A stretch of 64,000 nt of DNA, taken from Cyclobacterium amurskyense. Its GTDB lineage: Bacteria; Bacteroidota; Bacteroidia; Cytophagales; Cyclobacteriaceae. Positions 1 to 9,882 of this stretch are shown piece after piece. A program made the translations under genes and the position numbers. Below the pieces are notes generated by a model that saw only the letters and a list, made by a program, of their open reading frames with translations, was not told the origin of the DNA and ran no database searches. Position 1 is the first letter of the stretch. Each line of letters begins with the position of its first letter. The stretch lies in contig NZ_CP012040.1 of NCBI RefSeq assembly GCF_001050135.1, positions 4,543,001-4,607,000 of the forward strand, given 5' to 3'.

Positions 1-1
1 T

Positions 2-106
2 TTCCCAAATGAAGAAGTAAATCAAGCATCATACCGCTGCCAGAAAATCCGGTTTAATCTGAAACCAGAAAGATTGAAGGACATTAAGTGTATACTATCG
101 CTTTGA
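2..106 (+). CDS. possible 3' end of an upstream gene (partial)
   Basis: An open frame enters from the left edge of the window and stops at a TGA at 104-106. The 34 visible residues are rich in Lys, Arg, Asn and Glu and include RFNLKPERLKDIK. It would converge with the amidohydrolase gene ending at 113, a normal spacing. Too little is visible to name a family, and chance openness over 100 bases cannot be excluded. Confidence 0.3.
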   Translation, partial: FPNEEVNQASYRCQKIRFNLKPERLKDIKCILSL

Positions 107-112
107 GTTGCA

Positions 113-1066
113 TCAAGCTTTATTTGGGAATTTCCATATTTTTAGGGCATTTTTCCCAAGAAGTAATTCCCTGTCTTGTTCGCTGTAAAAGGAGCAATAT
201 TTGTCTACAAATTCCAATTCCTGGTCCATGGGCAATTCCCAACGTGGAAAGGGATAGCCTGTGCCCCAAATAAGTTGTTCTGGACCGAATTCTTCATAGA
301 TGGCCTTGTAAAAGGGTAAGGTATCCTTATAAGGGTACTTTTTGATTTCAGACATTTCATAGGGTTCAGAATTGCTTATCCAAACCTGAGGGAAACGTTT
401 CAATGCGAACATCTTCCTAAACTCTTCCCAACAGTTCGCAGCTTTCAAATCTGGTTTTCCAGCATGATCAACTACGATTTTTACCCCAGGAAATCTTTCC
501 GCCATGTCTTCCAACATTGGCATTTGATGGGGGAGAATGTAATAATTGAACACTACACCCAACTTTTCTGCTTCTTTCCATAATGGATAATGCTCAGGTG
601 AATTCAGCCATGTTGATTTTGGGTCATAAATGGGACTAAACCGCATTCCCTGAAACCCTTGTTCCTTTACCCAATACTTTAAATTTTCTACAATTTTAGG
701 ATCTTCGGGATTAAGTAAACCATGCGCTACAAAATGGTTTGAATAAGTTTTTAGGCAGTTGGCCATATAGGAATTGTCCCATCCATAGTAACGTGGATTG
801 ATCAATACACCATAACGAAGCCCGAAGTCCGCCATTTGTTTGATCTGATTTTCTATAGGTGCCTCTATGGATACTTTTAAGTTGGGATTTTCAGGATGCT
901 TAAAGGGGAATCGCTCATCAAAATTCCAGGTTTCTACGTGGGTATCGATGATTAAACGATTTTTTTGAGCTTTATTCAGATTTGGAGGTAATTGTGTTTC
1001 CTTATATCCCAGGTTTCCCATTAATGGCAAAAGCGCTAGCTTTTTTATCAAATCCCTTCTTTGCAT
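113..1066 (-). CDS. amidohydrolase-2 family (TIM-barrel) metal-dependent hydrolase, exported
   Basis: A 317-residue protein starting at an ATG, with an N-terminal MQRRDLIKKLALLPLMG segment resembling a Tat-type leader. The body fits the amidohydrolase-2 family (TIM-barrel hydrolases or lactonases acting on small carboxylates and lactones). After the leader comes IIDTHVETW (residues 39-47), the position of the usual first metal motif DxHxH. Here the second His is Glu45 (HVE). Other family-like motifs are MRFSPIY, VVDHAGKPD (residues 198-206, His201) and the C-terminal IWGTGYPFPRW segment, where DTD/GSD is more usual. Length is normal. The substrate is unknown. It is transcribed alone, convergent with whatever enters from the left edge. 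Confidence 0.75.
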   Translation of the reverse strand: MQRRDLIKKLALLPLMGNLGYKETQLPPNLNKAQKNRLIIDTHVETWNFDERFPFKHPENPNLKVSIEAPIENQIKQMADFGLRYGVLINPRYYGWDNSYMANCLKTYSNHFVAHGLLNPEDPKIVENLKYWVKEQGFQGMRFSPIYDPKSTWLNSPEHYPLWKEAEKLGVVFNYYILPHQMPMLEDMAERFPGVKIVVDHAGKPDLKAANCWEEFRKMFALKRFPQVWISNSEPYEMSEIKKYPYKDTLPFYKAIYEEFGPEQLIWGTGYPFPRWELPMDQELEFVDKYCSFYSEQDRELLLGKNALKIWKFPNKA

Positions 1067-1720
1067 AGTTGTTACTGTCAGTGTAAATCAATATTGAATT
1101 AAAGGACAATTTTACATAAATACAAAGAAATTGAAATAACACGTTTGTTTTTGTGTTGGTATTTATGAGGTAATCGTATAGACTGTGTTTTTTTGTTGTT
1201 AAATTATCCTTTTCCTCTAATTTGGTTCCCTTTCTGAAAGCGAAAGTCCTTTACTGGAGATAAATTGTAATTCTATATTTATAGTTAATCAATCAGCATA
1301 TGGAAACTAAGGCTTCGACTCCACTCAGCCACTGTTTCTTTTTTTCATCGGTTCCGATCTCCGATTAGGCATCGTTACTTTACTGCTAATGTTTCCAATC
1401 TCCTTTTAGGTGTGTTTTGCAATTACACGTTTTATCCAATGGAATTTGCAATTCTATTTCCGATTGATAAACGATAATTATTCTGAAACTAGGGTAGAAT
1501 TCCGCTTCATTTAAACGATGGTTTGGAATGGTGTTCTCTTTAAAATTCAAAATTAACTATTGATTTTAAGGAAAATTTTAACCTTAAAAGGATCATATTC
1601 CGTTTAATCAATTACAATTCCATTTATATAAAATTAACTAAAAAATTTGTTGATTTTTGTATATTTGTATACCAGCCTTTAGATTTAAATTTAGATTATT
1701 ACAACTAATTCTAAGTTATT
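1067..1720. other. divergent intergenic region
   Basis: The region separates the leftward amidohydrolase from the rightward TonB receptor. It is AT-rich and shows no open frame of note, tRNA or strong hairpin. The only recognisable signal is a TATATTTG box near 1660, listed separately. Confidence 0.6.
1660..1667 (+). promoter_or_regulatory. candidate Bacteroidota -7 promoter box
   Basis: TATATTTG matches the TAnnTTTG -7 consensus of Bacteroidota and lies about 55 bases before the ATG of the TonB receptor at 1721. No clear -33 TTG is visible at the usual spacing, so this is a weak call. Confidence 0.3.
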
Positions 1721-4486
1721 ATGAATAAAATTGTATTATTTATTTTTATTCTTTTCTTCGTACATGGGAATTTAAAATCACAAAGTATCCTTAGGGGGAT
1801 AGTGGAGAATAAAGAGACGAGTGAAACATTACCTGGTGCTTATGTTTTCGTGAAAAATTCAGCAGGGGACACTTTAGCCAATACTTTCACTGATGAAAAA
1901 GGCCAATTTCAATTTGCCAAACCCAAGTTACCATCCTTTATATTGACTATCAGCTTTATTGGATTTGAAGCTTTTGAAAAGGCAATAGCTACTCCGTCAG
2001 GTAGTGATTTAGGGACATTTGAGATGGTTGAAGAAGGTAGTTTATTGGAAACTTATGAGGTAGAAGCAGCTACCATGACTGGTGAGATGAAAGGGGATAC
2101 CTTGTCCCTTAACGCTAATGCATTTAAGACCAGGTCACAGGCAAGTGCCGGTGAATTGATTCGTAAAATGCCGGGTGTGGTCATGCAAGGAAACACCATA
2201 GAGGTGCAGGGAGAAACGGTAGGCCAAGTATTGGTGGATGGTGAACCTTTCTTCGGAGATGACCCTGCCATGGCCATGCAAAACCTACCTGTAGAAATAA
2301 TAGATAGAATCGAGTTTTTAGATCAAATTAGCGTTCAGGCACAATTAACAGGCTTTGACGACGGGGAAACAATCAAAACCATCAATATTATCACCAAGAA
2401 AGAAAAACGAGGCGGTGAATTTGGAAGGATGTTTGCCGGATATGGAACGGATGACAATTATTTGGTTGGAGGTAGTGTTAATTTCTTTAATGGGGCACAG
2501 CGACTTACCTTTTTGGGACTAAGCAATAATATCAATCAGCAAAACTTTTCTGCGGACGATCTTACAGGTGCTTTCGGAAGTGGAGAACAAAGAGGTGGAG
2601 GGCGTAGGAGAGGCGAAAGTAATCCTTTAACGACAGGTGAAAGACCTGGTGTTACCAATACCAATGCGATAGGAATTAATTTTACTGATAAATTTGATGA
2701 AGGGAAGGCGAAATTAACAGGGAGTTACTTTTTTAATGAGAGCACTAATTATTTAAACCGAAATTCCTCTCGGGAATATATTTTATCCAGTGATAGTCTC
2801 CAATTATACGATGAAGGAAGAAATGATGAAAATTATAATCAAAACCACCGGTTAGACCTAAGGCTGGATTATGATATATCAGAAAAGCATGCCATCATTT
2901 GGCGGCCTAGGTTAAGGTATGAAAAAGGGACATCTATAAGTAGGTTAAGTGCTGAAAACCTATTCAATTCAAACACTCCAATTAATGAGACACAAAACAA
3001 TACCAATTCGAAAAATGAATCTTTTAGTTTTTTAAGTGATTTTATTTATCGTTATAAATTCAATAAAAAAGGGAGAACTTTATCGACTCAATTTGATACT
3101 CGGTTAAGTGAATCTCAAAGTGACGCTAGATTGGTTTCTGTAAATCGTGATTTTCAATCTTCAAATACAGATAGTCTTATACAAAACTCTTTAAATAATG
3201 CCAATTCATTTAACTATGAGTTTGAAATTGAATACACGGAACCAATAGGTGAGAATTCCCAACTTAGGTTGGAATACGAACTAGGAAATGACCTTGGTAC
3301 AACCAATCGGGAGGTATCCCAAAGAGAAATGGAATCCCAGTTATTTGAGGTAGATTCCACCTTGACCAATAAATTCGAAAACTCCTATTTACAACATGAA
3401 GTAGGTTTAGGATACAGTTACAACAAGGATAAAATCAGAATCTATTCATCGTTTGATTATCAAGTTTCAATATTAGATAGTGATCGCCTGTTTCCGGGAT
3501 TCCAAAACACCAATCGAACCTTTAAGAATTTTGTCCCTAGAATGGTCTTTATGTATGATTTGAATGAAAATACGAATATAAGACTGTATTATAGGGGAGA
3601 CACTGATGCACCATCTGTAAGCCAATTGCAAGATGTAATAGACAACAGTAACCCTATTCAAATATCAATGGGAAATCCTGATTTGGAGCAAGAATATGAA
3701 CATAGATTGTATACCAGGATTAGAAATGTTGACCCTGAAACTTCTAAATCCTTCTTTATGTATATGGGCGGGTCGGTGCGTTCAAACTATTTGGGAAATG
3801 CAACTTATATCGCATCACAAGATACACTCATTCAAGGGGATGTTTTGCTGAGGCAAGGTGGCCAATTAAGTAGACCCGAAAATCTAGATAAATACTGGGA
3901 CTTAAGGAGTTATTTTTCCTTCGGATTTCCGCTCAATTTTATGAAAAGTAACCTCGAGCTGAGCGGTAGGGTAAACTATAGCAACCAACCTGGTTTAATT
4001 AATGGACAAACCAATTACAATAAAAACCTAGGGATAGGTCCCGGAGTTGGAGTAAGTAGCAATCTGGGGGAAGATATAGATTTCAATATTTCAACAAGAG
4101 GGAATTACAATATTGTTAGAAGTAGTTTGCAAGAAAACCAGAACAATAATTACTATACCCAAAGTACACGACTGGACTTATATTGGAATTTTGCTTGGGG
4201 GTTTTTTTTAAGTACCAATGTCAATAATCAATGGTATACGGGATTGGGTGAGGAATTTGACCAATCCGTTTGGTTGATGAATGCGGATTTAGGGTATAGG
4301 TTTCCACCTAATCAAAAGTTTGAATTGAAGGTAACGGTATTTGATCTACTCAATCAAAATACAAGCATTAATAGAAATGTTACAGATGTCTATATTGAGA
4401 ATGAGCGAACTCAAGTCCTTCAACAGTTTTTTATGCTGTCATTAACTTATAATTTAAGAAGTTTTGGACAAGGAGCTAGGCCATAG
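1721..4486 (+). CDS. TonB-dependent outer-membrane receptor with carboxypeptidase-like regulatory domain
   Basis: The 921-residue protein has a signal peptide (about residues 1-21). A carboxypeptidase-D regulatory-like beta-sandwich follows at about 22-105 (ILRGIVENKETSETLPGAYV). Next comes a plug-like region at about 120-225 (LIRKMPGVVMQGNTIEVQG, then VLVDGEPFFGDDP). The rest is a long beta-barrel with alternating aromatic strands. This architecture matches the outer-membrane beta-barrel family related to TonB-dependent receptors in Bacteroidota. It lacks the SusC signature (YGSRAANGVI) and has no SusD partner, so it is probably not a classic glycan importer; peptide or metal-complex uptake is possible. 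A Gly/Arg-rich stretch (residues ~290-300) probably forms a periplasmic or surface loop. It is monocistronic, and no regulator is adjacent. Confidence 0.8.
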   Translation: MNKIVLFIFILFFVHGNLKSQSILRGIVENKETSETLPGAYVFVKNSAGDTLANTFTDEKGQFQFAKPKLPSFILTISFIGFEAFEKAIATPSGSDLGTFEMVEEGSLLETYEVEAATMTGEMKGDTLSLNANAFKTRSQASAGELIRKMPGVVMQGNTIEVQGETVGQVLVDGEPFFGDDPAMAMQNLPVEIIDRIEFLDQISVQAQLTGFDDGETIKTINIITKKEKRGGEFGRMFAGYGTDDNYLVGGSVNFFNGAQRLTFLGLSNNINQQNFSADDLTGAFGSGEQRGGGRRRGESNPLTTGERPGVTNTNAIGINFTDKFDEGKAKLTGSYFFNESTNYLNRNSSREYILSSDSLQLYDEGRNDENYNQNHRLDLRLDYDISEKHAIIWRPRLRYEKGTSISRLSAENLFNSNTPINETQNNTNSKNESFSFLSDFIYRYKFNKKGRTLSTQFDTRLSESQSDARLVSVNRDFQSSNTDSLIQNSLNNANSFNYEFEIEYTEPIGENSQLRLEYELGNDLGTTNREVSQREMESQLFEVDSTLTNKFENSYLQHEVGLGYSYNKDKIRIYSSFDYQVSILDSDRLFPGFQNTNRTFKNFVPRMVFMYDLNENTNIRLYYRGDTDAPSVSQLQDVIDNSNPIQISMGNPDLEQEYEHRLYTRIRNVDPETSKSFFMYMGGSVRSNYLGNATYIASQDTLIQGDVLLRQGGQLSRPENLDKYWDLRSYFSFGFPLNFMKSNLELSGRVNYSNQPGLINGQTNYNKNLGIGPGVGVSSNLGEDIDFNISTRGNYNIVRSSLQENQNNNYYTQSTRLDLYWNFAWGFFLSTNVNNQWYTGLGEEFDQSVWLMNADLGYRFPPNQKFELKVTVFDLLNQNTSINRNVTDVYIENERTQVLQQFFMLSLTYNLRSFGQGARP

Positions 4487-4585
4487 GTCCTGATTGCTGT
4501 CATTTGCAATACCATCCCCCATGACCAACCTAATCCGCTGAAATCGACTCCGATCAGGTCAATTTCTGTATCATTCGTTAGGCTT

Positions 4586-5734
4586 CTACTCTATGGTTAA
4601 CTGAACAAAGGCCATTTCATCATCTATGTTTTCAAATATCCAGATCTTCCCATCTTTGACAAAATGTTTTTTTGGCGGGGCATTTAGTTGGGGGACCAAT
4701 GTTTCGGCCAGTATATTCAGGTTTTCATCAAAAATATTCAGGTAAACATCTGCTCCTGTAGCAATGTATCTACCACTCTTGGTTTTTTCCTCCCCAAATT
4801 GTTGTTTATTAGAGAATCGGTAAAATCGTTTTTCCGCTTCATCCCAAATCAGTTTCCCATAATCAATCTCCTCCATCGAATTTCTCATTACTTCTTCTTT
4901 TTCGCCCGATGAATAATCGACTTGTTTCGGAGGCGTGTAATTTTTTCTGGCCCCTAAAAGTGGAGTATCCCAGTTTTTCACATAGGTACTGTCTTTATTT
5001 GTGTCATAAATCACCGCCTCATTAAACGCATTGTTGGTCAGGATTATATTGCCATTTGTAGCTATAGCGTAAACGCCAACGCCATAGCTCCCGACCGATT
5101 GTCCATCCAATATAATATCTGTACTGTATTCCTGAAGTTTATTCATCTCAGGCAAGTTCGTTTTTTTAAATTCCTTGCGTTTCAGATCAAAGTCTAAAAT
5201 GAAATAGCCATTTTCTTTCCAATCAATAAAAACTCCCAATAGCCGATCAGGCTGTATAGGGTCCTCAAATATCATTTTTGGATAGAATTCTGAACCAGCC
5301 AGGTAATCGACAGCTATTTTTTCCAGTCCTAAATCTCTTACTTTTTTGGCATTTTGATCAAATATGGAATAAAATTGATACGACCATACCATTAGCTGCT
5401 CATTAAGGTTTAAGCTGAAAGCTGAAAAATAAGGAGGTGTTCCATTCGGTCCTTCTTTTTCAAAAGGTATCAATTTTTCAAGTTTTAATTCATTCAGATT
5501 GATACGCTCTGCGATTAAATCCTTACGATTAAAATTGATCAGGTAGCTCTTGTCTGCGGAAAGATCCGTAAGGTACAAATTGTCTTGTAGATAAAGAATT
5601 TCATCTCCTGGATCCACATAAACAGTGTCCAGAGAAAAACTAAGCTGATCTGAGAATTCATTTTCTTTTTCGGTATTCTTGCTGCAAGAGCTAAATAAAA
5701 AGGCCAAGGCAATTCCAATAAATAACAATCGCAT
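4586..5734 (-). CDS. DUF4221-like lipoprotein
   Basis: The ATG at 5734 is preferred because it starts directly at a lipoprotein signal peptide (MRLLFIGIALAFLFSSCSKN, lipobox Cys17). An upstream ATG at 5779 would put 15 extra residues before the signal. The mature part (~365 residues) is beta-rich and reads like a propeller, with repeated phrases such as YLTDLSADKSYLINF and GNIILTNNAFNEAVIYD. It resembles DUF4221 lipoproteins, a group frequent in Cyclobacteriaceae with no assigned biochemical role. It is convergent with the upstream TonB receptor, 99 bases apart. The family assignment is from general resemblance, and function is unknown. Confidence 0.55.
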   Translation of the reverse strand: MRLLFIGIALAFLFSSCSKNTEKENEFSDQLSFSLDTVYVDPGDEILYLQDNLYLTDLSADKSYLINFNRKDLIAERINLNELKLEKLIPFEKEGPNGTPPYFSAFSLNLNEQLMVWSYQFYSIFDQNAKKVRDLGLEKIAVDYLAGSEFYPKMIFEDPIQPDRLLGVFIDWKENGYFILDFDLKRKEFKKTNLPEMNKLQEYSTDIILDGQSVGSYGVGVYAIATNGNIILTNNAFNEAVIYDTNKDSTYVKNWDTPLLGARKNYTPPKQVDYSSGEKEEVMRNSMEEIDYGKLIWDEAEKRFYRFSNKQQFGEEKTKSGRYIATGADVYLNIFDENLNILAETLVPQLNAPPKKHFVKDGKIWIFENIDDEMAFVQLTIE

Positions 5735-6313
5735 AGTGAAAGATTTTTGGTGGATGGGGTACGAAGATAAATAAATCAACCCAAACCGTCTAATTTAGTT
5801 GTGATTAGTTTTTATTCGGAATGCCTAATAAATTATTGTTTAAAAAAGTGTCTATAAGTTTATCTATTAATATTTATTCATATACACAGAAGAATTGTTT
5901 TTCAAGGCTTTTCTAAGATATAGTCTTGCTATTGTTGCTTTTTGTTGACCTAGCCAATATTTGTATTCGTTTTGAAAATGCTAAAAGTGGTTTTTGGTTA
6001 GGCCAATCAGATTTTTATTTTACCCTTCCCAAAAATGGATAGTGTTTTATGTTTAGGGTTTAAACCCGGATTATGTAATGGGATGTCTATTGCATATATT
6101 GTGTTAAACCTTAATTAGACTTTTATGGTCATTTTTATTGATCCACGGAATTTAAAATCGACTTTGGTTACGTTTGGTATGCAATTGACAGTATTTTGGT
6201 GATTTTAATGTATCTTCAGATTGAAAATCTCATCTTTTACGATAATAGCCTACTTATAGAAGTATGGGCTGGCTTTTCATTCAGGAAAATATGCGTTTAA
6301 CTAATTAATAATT
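5735..6313. other. intergenic region with one copy of dispersed repeat A
   Basis: The gap lies between divergent lipoprotein genes. It contains one copy of a dispersed palindromic element (6060-6110, listed separately). Otherwise it is AT-rich without coding potential. Confidence 0.6.
6060..6110 (+). repeat. dispersed palindromic element A, copy 1
   Basis: This ~50-bp element begins TTAAACCCGGATTATGTAAT and continues GTCTATTGCATAT, closing with GTGTTAAACC. It is one of five related copies in the window (others at 13123, 23445, 23675 inverted, and 35940). Its ends are short inverted repeats (TTAAAC/GTTAA). It lies about 200 bases before the DUF1080 gene. Confidence 0.75.
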
Positions 6314-7024
6314 ATGATAAAATTTCCCTTTCAATACATAGGACTAGTAGTATTTGTTTTAGGTACGGTTTTCTTGAGTGCTTGTAGCAAAAAGAGCCCA
6401 CAGGAGGAAGTTGTCTTATTTAATGGACAAGACCTTAACAATTGGAGTTCAGCTGAAATGAGTTATTGGTCAGTATCAGATGGGGCTATAGTTGGAGGAG
6501 AAGGTAAAGATTCAATTGTACACAATCAATTCATTTGGCACAAAGAAAAAGTAAAGGATTTTTATTTGAAAGTCCAGGTGAAAATGGTGCCAAATACCAC
6601 CAATGCCGGCATTCAATTTCGGTCTCAAAAAATGGGAGAAGAAGCTTTAGGCTATCAGGCTGATATAGGTGAAGGCGTGTGGGGAAGGTTATACCATGAA
6701 AGTGGTAGGCAAAAATTACATTGGGAAGGAAAAGGTGAAGAAGCTGTTAAAAAGAACGATTGGAATACTTATGAAATTCTGGCCGTTGGTAATAATATCT
6801 GGACTGCCATCAATGGTACCCTATCTGTCGCTTACCAGGAACCCGATGGTGAACTAGAAGGATTTATAGCCTTACAAGTACATGCTGGCCCATCTCAGCT
6901 TGTTAAATACAAATCCATAAAACTAATACACAATCCAGAGCTTAGAATAGGTGATTACAGCAAATCAGAACTAATGGAGGCCCTAGTAAAATCTAATGGT
7001 AGTCCTTATATGGGAGATAATTAA
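6314..7024 (+). CDS. DUF1080 (3-keto-disaccharide hydrolase-type) lipoprotein
   Basis: The 236-residue lipoprotein has a signal ending in LSACSKKS (Cys24). The mature part matches the concanavalin-like DUF1080 fold: VVLFNGQDLNNWSS near the start, YWSVSDGAIVGG, then DFYLKVQVKMVPNTTNAGIQFRS and a later FIALQVHAGPSQLVKYKSI. The family is named for 3-keto-glycoside hydrolases and often sits beside Gfo/Idh/MocA oxidoreductases that make 3-keto sugars. Tat-exported oxidoreductases of that kind occur 39-41 kb away in this window, but not adjacent, so a shared pathway is only suggested. Length is typical for a single-domain member. Substrate is unknown. Confidence 0.8.
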   Translation: MIKFPFQYIGLVVFVLGTVFLSACSKKSPQEEVVLFNGQDLNNWSSAEMSYWSVSDGAIVGGEGKDSIVHNQFIWHKEKVKDFYLKVQVKMVPNTTNAGIQFRSQKMGEEALGYQADIGEGVWGRLYHESGRQKLHWEGKGEEAVKKNDWNTYEILAVGNNIWTAINGTLSVAYQEPDGELEGFIALQVHAGPSQLVKYKSIKLIHNPELRIGDYSKSELMEALVKSNGSPYMGDN

Positions 7025-7214
7025 CAGATCAGTGTATGGGAAGGTTAGATTTTAATCTCGATACCTGAATTTGGCTCCGGTATTCAGGCTTGACTTGAAT
7101 ATTAATGATAATTTTAGAATATTCCATATATTTATACTCAGAGTTAAATAATGAAAGAATAGGTTTTTAATAGCCCTTATCCCGCTATTTAGATTTGTTA
7201 ACCTTCATTTATTT

Positions 7215-8255
7215 CTATGAATTCCGGGCTTTTATTTGGGCCATTTCAGCATCCAGTCTATGTTGATCATAGGTTTTTAGATCAAATTCTTTCAGGATAT
7301 CCGCAACGACGATTTCTGGGGAAAGACTCTCAATTACCGACCACTCTTCTTCATGAAAATTGGTTATCCGAATTTTTCTTCCGTACTTTTTCTTGATTTG
7401 GTCAAAATGGCGCACAAAAGGCCATGTATGTAAAAATGCTTTTTCTAAATTCACAGGGGCGCAATACCAGTTTTTTTCCCAGAATCCTGTCTGTGCCAAT
7501 TCATTGCCAGTGATGTCCCAAAGTTTGGCGCTACCTTTTCTTGTGCTTGTGGCAAGGATATACCGGTGTTGTAAGGCTTTTGCCTGAAGGCTTTGACCAC
7601 CTCCATAGGCGGATGGCCAAAAAACCAATTCAGCTTCCTTGTCTTTCAGTCTTTGCCAACCATCTTCCCACATCACATCAAAGCAGATTTGTATGCCTAC
7701 TTTCCCGAAATCCGTTTGGAATACCGGAGGATTAAGCGGCCCTGGAGTAAGCCCGTTATTAATTTCATTTTCAGTCAAGTGAATCTTTCGGTACTCTCCA
7801 ACTCGAGAACCCTCTCTGTCCAATAAAACGGCTGAATTGTATACCTTTCCGCTCTCCTCTGTGTTAACTGCAACGACCACGTAGCAATTGTTCTTTTTGG
7901 CAAAAGAAGCCATATTATTTACAATGGCATTGGATAGGGCCAATTTCTCTGAGAGGCTATAATTTTTGGCAACATTTCCAGTGTGAAAAACCTCTGGTAG
8001 GCAAATAATATCGGGTTGGTACACCAATACTTTCTCCATCAATGCAAATATCCGATCAACCATCTCTTCTGCTGTATCTACAAATATTCCTTCCTGAGAA
8101 ATTCCCGAAACCCATACCTCTCTAGGAAGTTTATTTTGTTCATTTGAAACCTGAAGAGGTTTGCTATTTACAGCCACTGCACCCAAGGATGAAAAACCAG
8201 AAGTCAATGCGGCTGTCTTGATAAATTTTCGGCGGGAATTGGTGTTTTTATCCAT
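7215..8255 (-). CDS. Tat-exported carbon-nitrogen hydrolase (nitrilase superfamily)
   Basis: The 346-residue protein begins with a twin-arginine leader (SRRKFIKTAALTSGFSSLGAVA). The nitrilase-fold catalytic triad is complete: Glu88 in CLPEVFHTG, Lys157 in YRKIHL and Cys191 in IQICFDVMWEDGW. These enzymes hydrolyse amide or nitrile C-N bonds. Export through Tat suggests periplasmic action, which is less usual than the cytoplasmic members. The C-terminal ~90 residues (KAFLHTWPFVRH onward) extend past the catalytic core. It is transcribed alone, opposite to the next operon. Substrate cannot be inferred. Confidence 0.85.
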   Translation of the reverse strand: MDKNTNSRRKFIKTAALTSGFSSLGAVAVNSKPLQVSNEQNKLPREVWVSGISQEGIFVDTAEEMVDRIFALMEKVLVYQPDIICLPEVFHTGNVAKNYSLSEKLALSNAIVNNMASFAKKNNCYVVVAVNTEESGKVYNSAVLLDREGSRVGEYRKIHLTENEINNGLTPGPLNPPVFQTDFGKVGIQICFDVMWEDGWQRLKDKEAELVFWPSAYGGGQSLQAKALQHRYILATSTRKGSAKLWDITGNELAQTGFWEKNWYCAPVNLEKAFLHTWPFVRHFDQIKKKYGRKIRITNFHEEEWSVIESLSPEIVVADILKEFDLKTYDQHRLDAEMAQIKARNS

Positions 8256-8854
8256 GGGAGTGGTGAAATGATTAAGTATAGAATCTCTGAATTTAGATTT
8301 TATTTATGAAATAGTAATTTACCAAACCTTTCCAAATCTTTATAAAAATGGTGGAAATTTTTTCTTTGATTTTCAAGCTTACCTTATTTTTTATTCAGGT
8401 GTATGTAAAGATTTTATACTGTTTTCGGTCCAAATTAACAAATAAGTAAGACTATGGCTTATTTGTTAATAGGCCTTTTAAAAGTTTTTTATGGATAAAC
8501 GAATTAATGCCATAACACAATAGAAATTCTTATTTAGATTATGCAATAATGTGTTCCTGTAAAATTATGGAGAAGTAAATTTTGTAGGTAATAGAAACAT
8601 TATAGTATGTTGTTTGTCTATAGTTTAGTTTTTCTTTTTTGTAGAGTCGATTTGGTGAAGTCTTAAAAATACCCAATGTTTACTTACTCTGATATAGCTT
8701 TTATTTAAATGTTTTTAAATTCTTTTTTAAAAAAAGAGTTAAAATTCCAGTATAAAAATTATGTTTAAGAAAATTTATTTGTAAATCTAAATTTATTAAT
8801 ATAGATTTATGAATGTATTAATTTGTATTTCAGATACTATTAAACCATCTTCCT
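8256..8854. other. AT-rich divergent intergenic region
   Basis: The region lies between the leftward nitrilase-type gene and the rightward surface-protein operon. It is very AT-rich with no coding potential. It holds one perfect 13-bp inverted repeat (8434-8470, listed separately). Confidence 0.6.
8434..8470. promoter_or_regulatory. perfect 13-bp inverted repeat
   Basis: ATTAACAAATAAG at 8434-8446 is mirrored by CTTATTTGTTAAT at 8458-8470, with an 11-base loop. It sits between divergent genes and lacks a T-tract immediately after, so it may be a protein-binding site rather than a terminator. Role unknown. Confidence 0.4.
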
Positions 8855-9871
8855 ATGAAACGAAATATATTACTACTGATTTTGTTGATTGGTTTCCAGT
8901 CTTTTTCTTATTCTAAAATTATTCGTGTTAATAATATGGAAGAATCCATTCCGGGAGAGAATCTATATCCAAATTTGGAAGACGCGTATAAAAATTCTGT
9001 TTCTGGGGATACGATATATATAGAAGGATCTAATATTCCCTATGGAGATTTGAACATTGAGAAGAGACTAACTCTAATAGGTCAAGGATATTTTACGAAT
9101 GAAAATTTAGGTATCTCTTCAAACAAGTTTGAAACTGTAGTTAATAGGATAACTTTATCAGATGGATCGTCGGGATCAAAAATTTATGGTTTAAAATTTA
9201 ATCAAACTTCTTCATCTGGTGTTATTATTAACGTTAAGAATATAGAAATAGGAAATTGCTTTTTTCGTCGGGCGATAGAAGTTTATGAAAATAATATTGA
9301 AAACATAGTAATAACAAGAAATTATTTTAGTATAGATGGAGGTTTTCTGTATGTTGGAAAGGTTGACCCACCGCAAAATTTTATTTTTTCAAACAATATT
9401 GTAGTTGGTAATTTCTCTATTTTAGATAAAAGCTCAGGAACCATTACAAATAATGTGTTTAAGGGATCGATTTTTACCGTTGGAGAAAATGCCAACCTAC
9501 AGATCCATAACAATGTATTTTTAGGTACGAAATTATCCGATTATTTGATGCCTGAAGAAGGGAGTAATATCAGTCATAACATTTCCGCAATTGCTCCATT
9601 TAGCGATGGTAATAATAACCAAATCAATGTAGTAGAAGCAGATGTTTTTATTACAGGAGACCATTCCTCTGATGGTAAATTCCAAATAAGAGAAGGAGGG
9701 CCGGCTGACGGCAAGGGGAAAGATGGCATTGATATAGGCCCATTTGGGGGTCCCAAGCCCTACAAATTATCCGGGCTTCCGGATATTCCAACCATTTATG
9801 ATTTCAGTACTTCTGGCTTTGGGAATGCTGACGGCAAGTTGCCAATTACCATTAAGGTAAGAGCCAACTAA
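8855..9871 (+). CDS. exported parallel beta-helix-like protein
   Basis: The 338-residue protein has a clear signal peptide (MKRNILLLILLIGFQSFSYS). The body reads as right-handed beta-helix rungs: many short strands with Asn/Gly turns, e.g. NIVITRNYF, FIFSNNIVVGNF, TITNNVFKG and QIHNNVFLGTK. Such folds occur in pectin-lyase-like proteins, but no catalytic signature is visible. The tail (KGKDGIDIGPFGGPKPYKLSGLPDIPTIY) resembles ends of Bacteroidota beta-helix surface proteins. It heads a tight operon, with the T9SS-sorted protein starting 11 bases after its stop. A structural or adhesin-type role at the cell surface is inferred, not shown. Confidence 0.65.
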   Translation: MKRNILLLILLIGFQSFSYSKIIRVNNMEESIPGENLYPNLEDAYKNSVSGDTIYIEGSNIPYGDLNIEKRLTLIGQGYFTNENLGISSNKFETVVNRITLSDGSSGSKIYGLKFNQTSSSGVIINVKNIEIGNCFFRRAIEVYENNIENIVITRNYFSIDGGFLYVGKVDPPQNFIFSNNIVVGNFSILDKSSGTITNNVFKGSIFTVGENANLQIHNNVFLGTKLSDYLMPEEGSNISHNISAIAPFSDGNNNQINVVEADVFITGDHSSDGKFQIREGGPADGKGKDGIDIGPFGGPKPYKLSGLPDIPTIYDFSTSGFGNADGKLPITIKVRAN

Positions 9872-9882
9872 AAAATTAAATC

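Noticed and set aside
88..273. Small plus-strand open frame over the amidohydrolase 3' end
   Set aside because: It lies opposite a well-supported gene and its translation has no family-like pattern.
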